Source of the DNA: Azospirillum brasilense
GTDB lineage: Bacteria > Pseudomonadota > Alphaproteobacteria > Azospirillales > Azospirillaceae
Length of the DNA: 64,000 bases
Assembly (NCBI RefSeq): GCF_001315015.1
Contig: NZ_CP012919.1
Span: 62,001 to 126,000 of the forward strand
Direction: 5' to 3'
Below the pieces are notes generated by a model. The model did no database searches, was not told the DNA's origin, and was given only the letters and a program-made list of their open reading frames with translations. Each line of letters opens with the position of its first letter. Position 1 is the first letter of the stretch. The position numbers and the translations under genes are program-made. Positions 44,773 to 53,964 of this stretch are shown here, piece after piece.

Positions 44773-47634
44773 TTGAACGAAGTCATCATCGCGGACGCTG
44801 GGCTCGAGGATCTCGACGGGCTGCTCAGCCACCGCCGTCCCGACGTTCAGGTTACGCTCGTCTCCGCCACCGACGATGGCCACGCCGTGCTGGCCGCCGT
44901 CCTTGCCGCACGCCCGTCCGTCCTGCATCTGGTCGCCCATGGCGAGCCGGGACGGGTCCTGTTGGGCGCCCAGCCGCTGGACGCGCGCTCGCTGCTCGAC
45001 CGCTCCTGGCCGGACGCGCGCGGCACCGAGATCCACATCCACGCCTGCCATGCCGGCGCGGGTGCCGAAGGGCGTCTCCTCCTCGACCGACTGGCCGCCG
45101 CCACGGGCGCCGTGGTTGCGGCCTCCTCGGGGCCGGTCGGTCCGGCGGATCGGGGAGCCTCGTGGAAGCTCGACGTGCGCACCGCCCCCGTGTTTACCCC
45201 CTCCCCCTTCGCTGGGGTCGAGGGCGCCGGGGCGCGCGGCTGGGCCCATGAACTGGCGGTCACCGGTACGCCGACCGACGGCAACGACACGCTGACCAGC
45301 GATGACGCGGCGGACAACATCAACGGCGGGGCCGGCAACGACATTCTGATCGGCAACGGCGGCAACGACACGCTGATCGGCGGCGTTGGCCACGACACCA
45401 TGGACGGCGGCGCCGGGGCCGACGTGTTCGACGGCGGTGACGGTTTCGACGTCGTCACCTACGAGAACGCGACCTCCGGCATGGTCATCGACATCGGCAA
45501 CCCGGCGAACAGCACGGGCGACGCCGCGGGCGACAGCTTCACCGGCATTGAGCGCTGGATCGGCTCCAACTACGCCGACACCATGGTGGCCGGCAACGAC
45601 CCCGTGTGGTTCTGGGGCCATGCGGGCGACGACGTGGAGATCGGCGGCGCCGGCAACGACACGATGGAGAGCGGCGACGGCAACGACACCGTCTATGGCG
45701 GCGATGGCGACGACCAGATCTACAGCCGCGCCGACAACGACGTGCTCTACGGCGAGGCCGGCAACGATCTGATCTACGGCGGCTGGGGCAACGATATGCT
45801 CGACGGCGGCGCCGGCAACGACACGCTGTTCGGTGAAGGGGACGCTGACACCATCAACGGTGGCGATGGCGACGACAGCCTGGACGGCGGTCAGGGCAAC
45901 GACCTGATGAATGGCGGCGCCGGCAACGACACGCTGATCGGCGGCCTTGGCCATGACACCATGGAGGGCGGTGCCGGAGCCGACGTGTTCGACGGTGGCG
46001 ACGGCTTCGACGAGGTGACCTACGCGAACGCCACCGCGGGCGTCGTGCTGGATCTGCGCAATCCGGCGAACAGCACCGGGGATGCCGCGGGCGACACCTT
46101 CACCAACATCGAGCGCTGGATCGGCAGCGAGTTCGACGATCGGCTTGTCGGCAACGATGACGGCGTCTGGTTCTGGGGTCATGGCGGCAACGATGTCGAG
46201 ATCGGCGGCGCCGGCAACGACACGATGGAAAGCGGCATCGGCAACGACACGATCTATGGCGGCGGCGGTGACGACCGGGCCTTCGGGCGGGCCGACGACG
46301 ACATGCTGTACGGCGAGGCCGGCAACGACCTGCTGGCCGGCGGTGGCGGCAACGACATGCTCGACGGTGGCACCGGCAACGATACGCTGATCGGCGATTG
46401 GGGCGTCGACACGATGATCGGCGGCGACGGCGACGACGTGTTCTACAGCGGTGCGCACGATCCCCTGCCGGAGGCTGACATCATCCAGGGCGGCGCCGGC
46501 AACGACACCTTCATCATCGCCGCTCAGAGCGACGCCGGCACCGTCTCCTACGACGGCGGCGAGGGCACCGACACGCTGCGCATCAGCTCCGACAACGTCG
46601 CCGATCCGGAAAACAAGATCACCACGGCGACGCCGCAGATCGACATCTCCGGCATGGCCCTGACCAGCGTGGAGAGGCTGGAACTGGTCGGCAGCGTACG
46701 CCACACGGTGACGATGACCGCCGCCCAGGCCAACGGTTTCGCCAGCATCATCGGCGCTACCGGGGGCGACGTCTTCACCGTCACGGGCACGGCCATGACG
46801 GGCGCGGTCACCGCCGGCAACGGCAGCCAGCTCACCGCCGGGCAGGTGCAGGCCGAGACGGTGAACGGCGTCACTCTGCTGCACATCGGCACCGACGCGA
46901 CGGCGGGCGCCGACGTGACGCTGCGCTTCGCCGGCGGCTTCACGGCGGACCAGTTCCAGGTCAACGGCAGCGGAATCACCCTGAGCGGGACCCCCTCGAC
47001 CCCGCCGACGACGGAGCCGCCCACCACCGAACCGCCGACCACGACTCCTCCCACGACGGAGCCGCCGACCACCACCCCGCCGGTGGACAACCGTCCCTCG
47101 ACCGCCATGCAGCGCATCGTGGACGGCGTGACCGAAGACGTGAAGGCCTACGCCTATGAAGGGCCGGTTTCCACCCTGCAATGGACCTTCCTGGGCGATG
47201 CCCGCAGCGAGGTGCTGGGCGGGTCGGACGGCAACGACTTCCTGAACCTGCTGGGCGGCGACGACGCGGCCGCGGGCGGGGCCGGTGACGACGTGCTGGA
47301 CGGCGGCTCGGGGTCCAACTGGCTGATCGGCGGTTCGGGCAAGGACACCTTCTTCGTCGATGGCCGCGGCACCGAGGTTACCTGGTCCACCGTCACCGAC
47401 CTGGAGCAGGGCGAGTGGTCCACCCTCTGGGGCTACAAGGAAGGCGTCTCCACGCTGCGCTGGGAGGAGATGGACGGTGCCGAAGGCTACAAGGGCGCGA
47501 CGGTCCATTGCGACATTGACGGCAACGGCACCGTCGACGCCAGCATGACCTTCGCCGGCAAGGCCGTGGGCGCCATGACCACCACCACGGGCACCATGGG
47601 CGACCAGAACTACATTGCCTTCATCAGCCTGTGA
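44773..47634 (+). CDS. DUF4347 plus RTX calcium-repeat secreted protein, copy 1
   Basis: This 953-aa acidic protein starts at a TTG with GGAGAG 6 bp upstream. Residues 1-160 are a DUF4347-like domain with L-V-A-H-G-E (H56) and H-A-C-H-A-G (C92), a His/Cys pair placed as in caspase-fold peptidases. Residues about 175-580 hold many G-G-x-G-x-D-x-L/M nonapeptides, the RTX calcium repeats of type I secreted proteins, built as a duplicated block. A Thr-Pro linker (about 737-770) leads to a C-terminal RTX-like domain ending Y-I-A-F-I-S-L. No signal peptide is seen. A secreted adhesin or processing role is inferred; no T1SS genes are in the window. Confidence 0.85.
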   Translation: MNEVIIADAGLEDLDGLLSHRRPDVQVTLVSATDDGHAVLAAVLAARPSVLHLVAHGEPGRVLLGAQPLDARSLLDRSWPDARGTEIHIHACHAGAGAEGRLLLDRLAAATGAVVAASSGPVGPADRGASWKLDVRTAPVFTPSPFAGVEGAGARGWAHELAVTGTPTDGNDTLTSDDAADNINGGAGNDILIGNGGNDTLIGGVGHDTMDGGAGADVFDGGDGFDVVTYENATSGMVIDIGNPANSTGDAAGDSFTGIERWIGSNYADTMVAGNDPVWFWGHAGDDVEIGGAGNDTMESGDGNDTVYGGDGDDQIYSRADNDVLYGEAGNDLIYGGWGNDMLDGGAGNDTLFGEGDADTINGGDGDDSLDGGQGNDLMNGGAGNDTLIGGLGHDTMEGGAGADVFDGGDGFDEVTYANATAGVVLDLRNPANSTGDAAGDTFTNIERWIGSEFDDRLVGNDDGVWFWGHGGNDVEIGGAGNDTMESGIGNDTIYGGGGDDRAFGRADDDMLYGEAGNDLLAGGGGNDMLDGGTGNDTLIGDWGVDTMIGGDGDDVFYSGAHDPLPEADIIQGGAGNDTFIIAAQSDAGTVSYDGGEGTDTLRISSDNVADPENKITTATPQIDISGMALTSVERLELVGSVRHTVTMTAAQANGFASIIGATGGDVFTVTGTAMTGAVTAGNGSQLTAGQVQAETVNGVTLLHIGTDATAGADVTLRFAGGFTADQFQVNGSGITLSGTPSTPPTTEPPTTEPPTTTPPTTEPPTTTPPVDNRPSTAMQRIVDGVTEDVKAYAYEGPVSTLQWTFLGDARSEVLGGSDGNDFLNLLGGDDAAAGGAGDDVLDGGSGSNWLIGGSGKDTFFVDGRGTEVTWSTVTDLEQGEWSTLWGYKEGVSTLRWEEMDGAEGYKGATVHCDIDGNGTVDASMTFAGKAVGAMTTTTGTMGDQNYIAFISL

Positions 47635-47670
47635 TCCAGCCCGGTTTGTGATCTGAGACGCTGAGCGGAA

Positions 47671-47703
47671 AAGCGGCCCGGGGAACCCTTCCCCGGGCCG
47701 CTT
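47671..47703 (+). terminator. Rho-independent terminator
   Basis: A perfect 15-bp stem (47671-47685 with 47689-47703) with a CCC loop lies 36 bp after the first RTX gene. The following T-run is interrupted but the hairpin is very stable. Confidence 0.85.
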
Positions 47704-48060
47704 CTGTTTGTCTTCATCGTTTGAGGCAATCCGTTTGTGTGACGCTTATCTCTTCTAAAGATCCTATAGTCATCCCCGTATTTTCCTGTATTCGCTCTTG
47801 ATGGTTAGAATTTTCCACGCTTTTCATAGGACGTTAAAAGATCATAGGTCTATTGAGTTTCCTTTTATCAAGTAAGATAACCCTATAACTACGTTCCATT
47901 GATGAGGATGTATTATTTCTTATTGGGCAATTGCGAAGATGCTCTCCGAAAGCGCATGTGATTGGGTGTCGCGCTTCCCCGTATCCGCGAACTTCCCGTA
48001 AACGCGAACGATGCGACCGGGCGCCCCAGCGATCACCACAGAATGCACGGAGAGTTTCCC
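47704..48060. other. Upstream region of the second DUF4347-RTX gene
   Basis: This AT-rich non-coding stretch shares blocks with the region before copy 1, including the TTATTTCTTATTGGG block and a near-identical 30 bp leading to GGAGAGTTTCCC and the TTG start. The duplication therefore included the control region. No gene is seen. Confidence 0.6.
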
Positions 48061-50343
48061 TTGAACGAAGTCATCATCGCGGACGCTGGACTTGAGGATC
48101 TCGACGGGCTGCTCAGCCACCGCCGTCCCGACGTCCAGGTCATGCTCGTCTCCGCCGCCGACGATGCCCACGCCGTTCTGGCCGCAGCGCTCGCCGTCCG
48201 TCCGTCCGTCCTGCATCTGGTCGCCCACGGCGAGCCGGGACGGGTCCTATTGGGCGCCCAGCCGCTGGATGCGCGCTCGCTGCTCGACCGCTCCTGGCCG
48301 GACGCGCGCGGCACCGAGATCCACATCCACGCCTGCCATGCCGGTGCGGGTGCCGAGGGCCGTCTCCTCCTCGACCGGCTGGCCGCCGCCACGGGCGCCG
48401 CGGTCGCGGCCTCCTCGGGGCCGGTCGGTCCGGCGGCGCAGGGCGCCTCCTGGACGCTCGATCTGAGCACCGCGCCGGTCGGCACCCCCTCTCCCTTCGC
48501 GGCGGTTGAGGGCTGGACCCATGTCCTGGCCGTGACCGGCACCACGACGGCGGGTCCCGACCTGCTGACCAGCGATGACGAGCCGGATGTGATCGAAGGC
48601 GGGGCCGGCAACGACACGCTGAACGGCGGCGGCGGCAACGACACGCTGATCGGTGGTGCGGGTGCCGACGTGCTGAACGGTGGGGCCGGCTTCGACGAGG
48701 CGTCCTACGAGACCGCCACCTCGGGCATCGTGCTTGACCTGCTGACTCCGGGCAACAGCACGGGCGACGCCGCAGGCGACACCTTCATCGACATCGAGCG
48801 CTGGGTCGGCTCCAACTTCGATGACACCATGGTGGCCGGGAACGACCCCGTGTGGTTCTGGGCCCATGACGGTGCCGACTCGGTGACCGGCGGGGCCGGC
48901 GACGACACGCTGGAGAGCGGCAACGGCAACGACACCGTCCATGGCGGGGCCGGGAACGACCAGATCTTCGGGCGGGCCGACGACGACATGCTCTATGGCG
49001 ACGACGGCGACGATCTGCTGGTCGGCGGCGGCGGCAAGGACAGCCTGATGGGCGGGGCCGGCAATGACACGCTGGTCGGCGACTGGGACGCCGACACGAT
49101 GATCGGCGGCGACGGCGACGACGTGTTCTACAGCGGCGAGCACGGTAACCTGAACGAGGCCGACGTCATCGAGGGCGGCGCCGGCAACGACACCTTCATC
49201 ATCGCCGCGCAGGGCGACGCCGGCACGGTCTCCTACGACGGCGGCACCGGCACCGACACGCTGCGCATCAGCTCCGACAACGTGACCGATCCGGAAGGCA
49301 AGATCACCACGGCGACGCCGCAGATCGACATCTCCGGCATGACCCTGACCAGCGTGGAAAACCTCGATCTGGTTGGCAGCGTCCGCCACACGGTGACGAT
49401 GACCACCGCCCAGGCCAGTGGTTTCACCAGCGGGGTGGCCGGGGCCATGGTGGGCGACGCCTTCACCATCTCCGGCACGGCCATGACCGGAACGGCCACC
49501 GCCGGCAACGGCAGCCAGCTTGGCGCCGGGCAGGTGCAGGCGGAGACGGTGGACGGTGTCACCTTCCTGCGCATCGGCATGGACGCCACGGCGGGCGCCG
49601 ACGTGACGCTTCGCTTCGTCGGCAGCTTCACCGCTGGGCAGTTCCAGCTCAACGGCGACACCGTCACGCTGATCGACGCGCCGCCCACCACCGAACCGCC
49701 CACCACCGAACCGCCGACGACGGAGCCGCCCACCACCGAACCGCCGACCACGACTCCTCCCACGACGGAGCCGCCGACCACCACCCCGCCGGTGGACGAC
49801 CGTCCTTCGACCGGCATGCAGCGGATCGTGGACGGCGTGACCGAGGATGTGAAGGCCTACGCCTATGAGGGCCCGGTGTCCGGCCTGCAATGGACCTTCC
49901 TGGGTGACTCCCGCGGCGAGGTGCTGGGCGGATCGGATGGCAACGACTTCATCAACCTGCTGGGCGGTGACGACGCTGCCTGGGGTGGAGCCGGTGACGA
50001 CGTGCTGGACGGCGGCTCGGGGTCCAACTGGCTGATCGGCGGCACGGGCAAGGACACCTTCTTCGTCGATGGCCGCGGCACTGAAACCACCTGGTCCACC
50101 GTGGTCGATCTGGAGCAGGGTGAGTGGGCCACGATGTGGGGCTATCAGGAGGGTGTCTCGAAACTCTCCTGGGAAGAGATGGGCGGCGCCGAAGGCTACA
50201 AGGGCGCGACGGTCCATTGCGACATCGATGGCAACGGTACGATCGACGCCAGCATGACCTTCACCGGCAAGGCCGTGGGCGCCATGACCACCACCACGGG
50301 CACCATGGGCGACCAGAACTACATCGCCTTCATCAACCTGTGA
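48061..50343 (+). CDS. DUF4347 plus RTX calcium-repeat secreted protein, copy 2
   Basis: This 760-aa paralogue of the preceding gene has the same TTG start and GGAGAG site. The DUF4347 domain (1-160) is nearly identical and keeps H56 and C92. It has a single RTX block instead of two and a longer Thr-Pro linker, then a C-terminal domain almost identical to that of copy 1, ending Y-I-A-F-I-N-L. The frame runs open from 47962, but the conserved TTG context identifies 48061. Both copies are probably exported by a type I system elsewhere in the genome. Its own terminator follows at 50364. Confidence 0.85.
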   Translation: MNEVIIADAGLEDLDGLLSHRRPDVQVMLVSAADDAHAVLAAALAVRPSVLHLVAHGEPGRVLLGAQPLDARSLLDRSWPDARGTEIHIHACHAGAGAEGRLLLDRLAAATGAAVAASSGPVGPAAQGASWTLDLSTAPVGTPSPFAAVEGWTHVLAVTGTTTAGPDLLTSDDEPDVIEGGAGNDTLNGGGGNDTLIGGAGADVLNGGAGFDEASYETATSGIVLDLLTPGNSTGDAAGDTFIDIERWVGSNFDDTMVAGNDPVWFWAHDGADSVTGGAGDDTLESGNGNDTVHGGAGNDQIFGRADDDMLYGDDGDDLLVGGGGKDSLMGGAGNDTLVGDWDADTMIGGDGDDVFYSGEHGNLNEADVIEGGAGNDTFIIAAQGDAGTVSYDGGTGTDTLRISSDNVTDPEGKITTATPQIDISGMTLTSVENLDLVGSVRHTVTMTTAQASGFTSGVAGAMVGDAFTISGTAMTGTATAGNGSQLGAGQVQAETVDGVTFLRIGMDATAGADVTLRFVGSFTAGQFQLNGDTVTLIDAPPTTEPPTTEPPTTEPPTTEPPTTTPPTTEPPTTTPPVDDRPSTGMQRIVDGVTEDVKAYAYEGPVSGLQWTFLGDSRGEVLGGSDGNDFINLLGGDDAAWGGAGDDVLDGGSGSNWLIGGTGKDTFFVDGRGTETTWSTVVDLEQGEWATMWGYQEGVSKLSWEEMGGAEGYKGATVHCDIDGNGTIDASMTFTGKAVGAMTTTTGTMGDQNYIAFINL

Positions 50344-50363
50344 TCTGAGGCAGTCCGAAACGC

Positions 50364-50400
50364 GCCGATCCGGGGGATGCCTTCCCCCGGATCGGCTTTT
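50364..50400 (+). terminator. Rho-independent terminator
   Basis: A 13-bp stem (50364-50376 with 50384-50396) with a 7-nt loop is followed by TTTT, 20 bp after the second RTX gene and upstream of parA. Confidence 0.85.
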
Positions 50401-50509
50401 CCTGTTGATGCCGGCTGTTGATGCAACGGGGATGACCGTCAACCTTGACCGATTCGGGGCGCCGTCGTATCGGTTGAACACGGCAAGCGCATTCGCTGTG
50501 GAGGTTGAC

Positions 50510-51517
50510 GTGCGTGGCGAAGACATGAGGCTCCTGCGCGAGGAGCGCAAACTCTCACAGCCGGATTTCGCGGCCTGGCTGAACGAGCGGCTGGAGCGGC
50601 GCTACGACCGGTCCAAGATCTCCCGCTGGGAAAGCAACAGCGAGAAGATCCCCGATGCGGTGGTCCGCTTTCTCCTGAAGGAGACGGCGGTGGTGGACGG
50701 CAAGCATGGCCCGGCGCTGGTCATCTGCCTCGCCAACCAGAAGGGCGGGGTCGGCAAGACCACCTGCACGGTCAACACCGCCAGCATCCTGGCGCGCGAG
50801 GGCTATCGCGTGCTGATCATCGACGCCGACCCGCAGGCGAACGCCACGGCGCATCTCGGCATCGACCTGATCGAGTATGAGGAGGGCCGGCGCAAGTCGC
50901 TCGCCCATGTGCTGCGCGAGGAGGTCGCCGTCGAGGACATCGTGGTTCCGGTCGGGGACATCGGGTTGGAGATCGCCCCGTCGAGCATCGAACTGGCATC
51001 GGTCGAGGTGGAACTGACCGCCGACCCCAGCGGTCCGATGGCGCTGCGCGAGCGGCTGCAGGATGCGCGGGAGGCCTACGACTTCATCTTCATCGACTGC
51101 CCGCCGAACCTCGGCCAGTGCACGGCCAACGGGCTGGTGGCGTCGGACGTCATCGTCATCCCCTGCCAGACCGAGTATCTGTCCTCCATCGGCGTGAACC
51201 ATCTTCTGAAGACGATCAACAAGCTGAAGCGGCGCTGTCACCCCAGCCTCGCCGTCCTGGGCATCCTGCCGACCATGCACAACGCCCGCCTGAACCAGCA
51301 TCAGGTGACGTTGGAGCAGCTGCACAGCGCGTTGGGGAGCACACTGCGCATCTTCCCGCCGGTGCCGCGGGCGACGATCTACGGCGACGCCGCGCTTGCC
51401 GGCCGTGCCGCGTTGGAGGCGGTGCCGGACGCGCCGGGAGCGTCGTCGTACCGGGCGCTTGCCGACGCCATCGCCGTGGAGCGGCGCAAGCGCGTGGAGG
51501 TGGCCAATGTCGCGTAA
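50510..51517 (+). CDS. parA: Partition ATPase ParA (type Ia, with N-terminal HTH)
   Basis: This 335-aa protein positions and segregates the replicon by ATP-driven binding to nucleoid DNA. The deviant Walker A is K-G-G-V-G-K-T-T at about residues 78-85, followed by D-A-D-P-Q-A-N and F-I-D-C-P-P-N. The first 60 residues form a helix-turn-helix region, as in type Ia ParA proteins that repress their own operon. I chose GTG 50510 because GGAGG (50500-50504) lies 5 bp upstream; the in-frame ATG at 50525 is the alternative. Its stop overlaps the parB start by 11 bp. Confidence 0.9.
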   Translation: MRGEDMRLLREERKLSQPDFAAWLNERLERRYDRSKISRWESNSEKIPDAVVRFLLKETAVVDGKHGPALVICLANQKGGVGKTTCTVNTASILAREGYRVLIIDADPQANATAHLGIDLIEYEEGRRKSLAHVLREEVAVEDIVVPVGDIGLEIAPSSIELASVEVELTADPSGPMALRERLQDAREAYDFIFIDCPPNLGQCTANGLVASDVIVIPCQTEYLSSIGVNHLLKTINKLKRRCHPSLAVLGILPTMHNARLNQHQVTLEQLHSALGSTLRIFPPVPRATIYGDAALAGRAALEAVPDAPGASSYRALADAIAVERRKRVEVANVA

Positions 51518-52376
51518 ACTCGGAACCGGGAACCTCGCCCGGCTGAATGCCATGAGTCGCGGCGCGCTCGCCGTCTTCGCGGAGCCGGAGCAGGGCGTCC
51601 GGCTCGTCTACCCCGACGTGGACTGGATCGAGGCCAATCCCGACCAGCCGCGCCGCCGCTTCGATGAGGCGGAACTGGTCGCCTTGACGGACTCCATCCG
51701 CAAATACGGCCTGCAACAGCCGATTGGCGTGCGGGAACTGGGGCCGAGCCGCTTTCAGCTCGTCTTCGGGGAGCGGCGCCTGCGCGCGGTCCGCGCGCTC
51801 GGCCAGCAGACGGTGCCTTGCATCCTCGTGCCGGACGGCATCGACACCGCCGAGGTGGCGGTAGTCGAGAACGTCCTGCGCGCCGATCTGACGCCCTTCG
51901 AAGAGGCCGACGCCTTTGTGGCTTTGGTGGAGAAGCACGGTTATTCCCATGCCGATCTCGGCCAGATCATGGGGCGCGACAAGGCGGAGATCACCCGGAC
52001 TCTTGGGCTGACCCGGGTCGCCCCGGCGGTAAGGGAACGCTACGAGGGAGCCGAGAAGAAGATCGCCCGCTACAAGCTCTACCAGATCGCGGCGCTCGAA
52101 GACGCGGAGGCGCAGATGCGCCTGCTCGACAGCCTGACCGACGACCAGCCCCAGCCTGCCCTGCGCGCGCCCGGCGTTGCCGCAACGGGAGCGCGGGACG
52201 AGCCTGAGGCGGTGCTGAGCGCTTTCAGCCTGCGCGTTTCCCGCAACATCCTGCGCACGCGGGAAGCCCTCCAGGCGTTTCAGGAAAAGCCGAAGCGGCT
52301 GGAGGACGTGGACCGCGAAGTCTTGCGCGACCTGCGCCGTTCCATCGACGCCATTCTGGATGATGAGGAAGGCTGA
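51507..52376 (+). CDS. parB: Partition protein ParB
   Basis: This 289-aa protein binds centromere sites and stimulates ParA. The N-terminal ParB/Srx box (about residues 40-130) includes N-P-D-Q-P-R-R-R-F, G-E-R-R-L-R-A-V-R-A-L and E-N-V-L-R-A-D-L-T-P-F-E-E-A. Next comes a helix-turn-helix segment G-Y-S-H-A-D-L-G-Q-I-M-G-R-D-K. ATG 51507 has GGAGG upstream inside the end of parA, so the two are translationally coupled. Two identical palindromes 8 bp after its stop are the likely binding sites. Confidence 0.9.
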   Translation: MSRKLGTGNLARLNAMSRGALAVFAEPEQGVRLVYPDVDWIEANPDQPRRRFDEAELVALTDSIRKYGLQQPIGVRELGPSRFQLVFGERRLRAVRALGQQTVPCILVPDGIDTAEVAVVENVLRADLTPFEEADAFVALVEKHGYSHADLGQIMGRDKAEITRTLGLTRVAPAVRERYEGAEKKIARYKLYQIAALEDAEAQMRLLDSLTDDQPQPALRAPGVAATGARDEPEAVLSAFSLRVSRNILRTREALQAFQEKPKRLEDVDREVLRDLRRSIDAILDDEEG

Positions 52377-52383
52377 GCGGAGC

Positions 52384-52439
52384 CGGTGAGAATTCTCACC
52401 GATCCTTTTCCTCACGCGAAGCGGTGAGAATTCTCACCG
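52384..52439. repeat. Two identical 18-bp palindromes, candidate parS
   Basis: CGGTGAGAATTCTCACCG occurs at 52384-52401 and again at 52422-52439, 38 bp centre to centre. They are perfect palindromes just downstream of parB and occur nowhere else that I saw in the window, as expected for ParB-binding centromere sites. Confidence 0.75.
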
Positions 52440-52462
52440 GCCTTGTCGGAACTCAGGCGAAG

Positions 52463-52505
52463 AAAAAGGCCCCTCCCCGCATCCGCAGGGAAGGGCCTTT
52501 TCGAT
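52463..52505. terminator. Bidirectional terminator between parB and the PMM/PGM gene
   Basis: A-rich and T-rich arms flank an imperfect GC stem (about 52463-52476 with 52487-52501). It can serve both convergent transcripts. Confidence 0.75.
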
Positions 52506-52528
52506 TTTGGCCGATCAATTTCAGCCGA

Positions 52529-53932
52529 TCAGTGGGCGCTGCCGCCGTCCTCGAAGGAAGGGGCCTGGAGGCCGGAGGCTTCCAGCTGCGCCACGACCAT
52601 GCCCTTCAGCCGCTCCAGCCCTTCGGGGGTGCCTGACTCCGCGCGGGCCACCAGCACGTCCTGGGTGTTGGAAGCGCGCAGCAACCACCAGCCGTCCGCC
52701 GTCTTGACGCGCACGCCGTCGATGTCGTTGACATCGGCACCCTCGGCCTTCAGGCGGGCCTTGACCTCCTGGACGACCTGGAACTTGCGCTCCTCGCTCA
52801 CCTGGAAGCGGGTTTCGGGGGTGTTCACCACGTCCGGCAGGCGGTCGCGCAGTTCCGACAGGGGCTGGTTCAGCTTGCTGACCAGACCGATCAGCCGCAC
52901 CGCGCAGTACAGAGCGTCGTCGAAGCCGTACCACTTGTCGGCGAAGAAGATGTGGCCCGACATTTCGCCGGCCAGCGGCGAGCCGGTTTCGGCCATCTTC
53001 GCCTTCAGCAGCGAGTGGCCGGTCTTCCACATCAGCGGGTTGCCGCCGAGCCGGGCGATCTCGTCGAACAGCGTCTGGCTGGCCTTCACGTCGGCGATGA
53101 TCGTCGCGCCGGGGTGGCTCTTCAGCACGTCGGCGGCGTAGATCGCCACGAGCTGGTCGCCCCACACCACGCGGCCCAAATGGTCGATGGCGCCGATGCG
53201 GTCGCCGTCGCCGTCGAAGCCGATGCCGATGTCGCAGCCATGTTCCGCCACCGCCGCCTTCAGGTCGACGAGATTCTTCTCGACCGTCGGGTCCGGATGG
53301 TGGTTGGGGAAGTTGCCGTCGATCTCGTCGAACAGCAGGACGTGCTTGCCCGGCAGCTTCGCGGTCAGGCGGCGCAGGATCTCGCCGGAGGCGCCGTTGC
53401 CGGCGTCCCAGGCGATGGTCAGGTCGCGGGTGCCGTCATAGTCGCGCAGCAGGCGCTCCACATAGGCGTCCTTGATGTCGAGCTGTTCCGACGACCCTTC
53501 ACCGGAGACATAGTCGGCCTTCGACGCGATGGCGCCGATATCGAGGATCTGCCGGCCGTAGACCGGACCCTTGCCCAGCATCATCTTGATGCCGTTGTAG
53601 TCCGGCGGGTTGTGCGAGCCGGTGATCATGATGCCGGCCGCCGCCTCGCGGTCGCGGGTGGCGAAATACAGCATCGGGGTGGGGCCGAGCCCGATGCGCA
53701 GCACATGAAGGCCGCAGGCGACCAGACCGTCCACCATGGCGGCTTCCAGCTCCGGCGAGGAGAGCCGGCCGTCGTAACCGACGCACACGGTCTTCCCACC
53801 GCCGCGGGCGACCACGGTGCCGAAGGCCCGTCCGACCGCGCGGGCATCCGCCGCGGTCAGGGTGCTGCCGACGATGCCGCGGATGTCGTATTCGCGCAGC
53901 ACGGTCGGGTGGAAAGTGTGGGCTTCGCTCAT
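52529..53932 (-). CDS. algC: Phosphomannomutase/phosphoglucomutase
   Basis: This 467-aa alpha-D-phosphohexomutase has the phosphoserine loop T-G-S-H-N-P-P with S106, the metal loop F-D-G-D-G-D-R near residue 251, and the C-terminal phosphate-binding R-A-S-N-T-Q-D-V segment. It interconverts mannose or glucose 6- and 1-phosphates, feeding ManC (GDP-mannose) and UDP-glucose synthesis. Similar enzymes in Azospirillum are called exoC. The frame is open to 54127, overlapping ugd, but ATG 53932 is the conserved start. It follows ugd by 32 bp in the same direction. Confidence 0.92.
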   Translation of the reverse strand: MSEAHTFHPTVLREYDIRGIVGSTLTAADARAVGRAFGTVVARGGGKTVCVGYDGRLSSPELEAAMVDGLVACGLHVLRIGLGPTPMLYFATRDREAAAGIMITGSHNPPDYNGIKMMLGKGPVYGRQILDIGAIASKADYVSGEGSSEQLDIKDAYVERLLRDYDGTRDLTIAWDAGNGASGEILRRLTAKLPGKHVLLFDEIDGNFPNHHPDPTVEKNLVDLKAAVAEHGCDIGIGFDGDGDRIGAIDHLGRVVWGDQLVAIYAADVLKSHPGATIIADVKASQTLFDEIARLGGNPLMWKTGHSLLKAKMAETGSPLAGEMSGHIFFADKWYGFDDALYCAVRLIGLVSKLNQPLSELRDRLPDVVNTPETRFQVSEERKFQVVQEVKARLKAEGADVNDIDGVRVKTADGWWLLRASNTQDVLVARAESGTPEGLERLKGMVVAQLEASGLQAPSFEDGGSAH

Positions 53933-53964
53933 GGTCTCGACAGTTCTCCTTGGACTGGATCGCT

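Noticed and set aside
46998..47090. Short tandem units resembling a CRISPR array
   Set aside because: They encode an in-frame Thr-Pro linker of the RTX protein with no regular spacers.
44686..47508. Long minus-strand frame opposite the first RTX gene
   Set aside because: It mirrors the glycine/aspartate repeats and has no independent motif.
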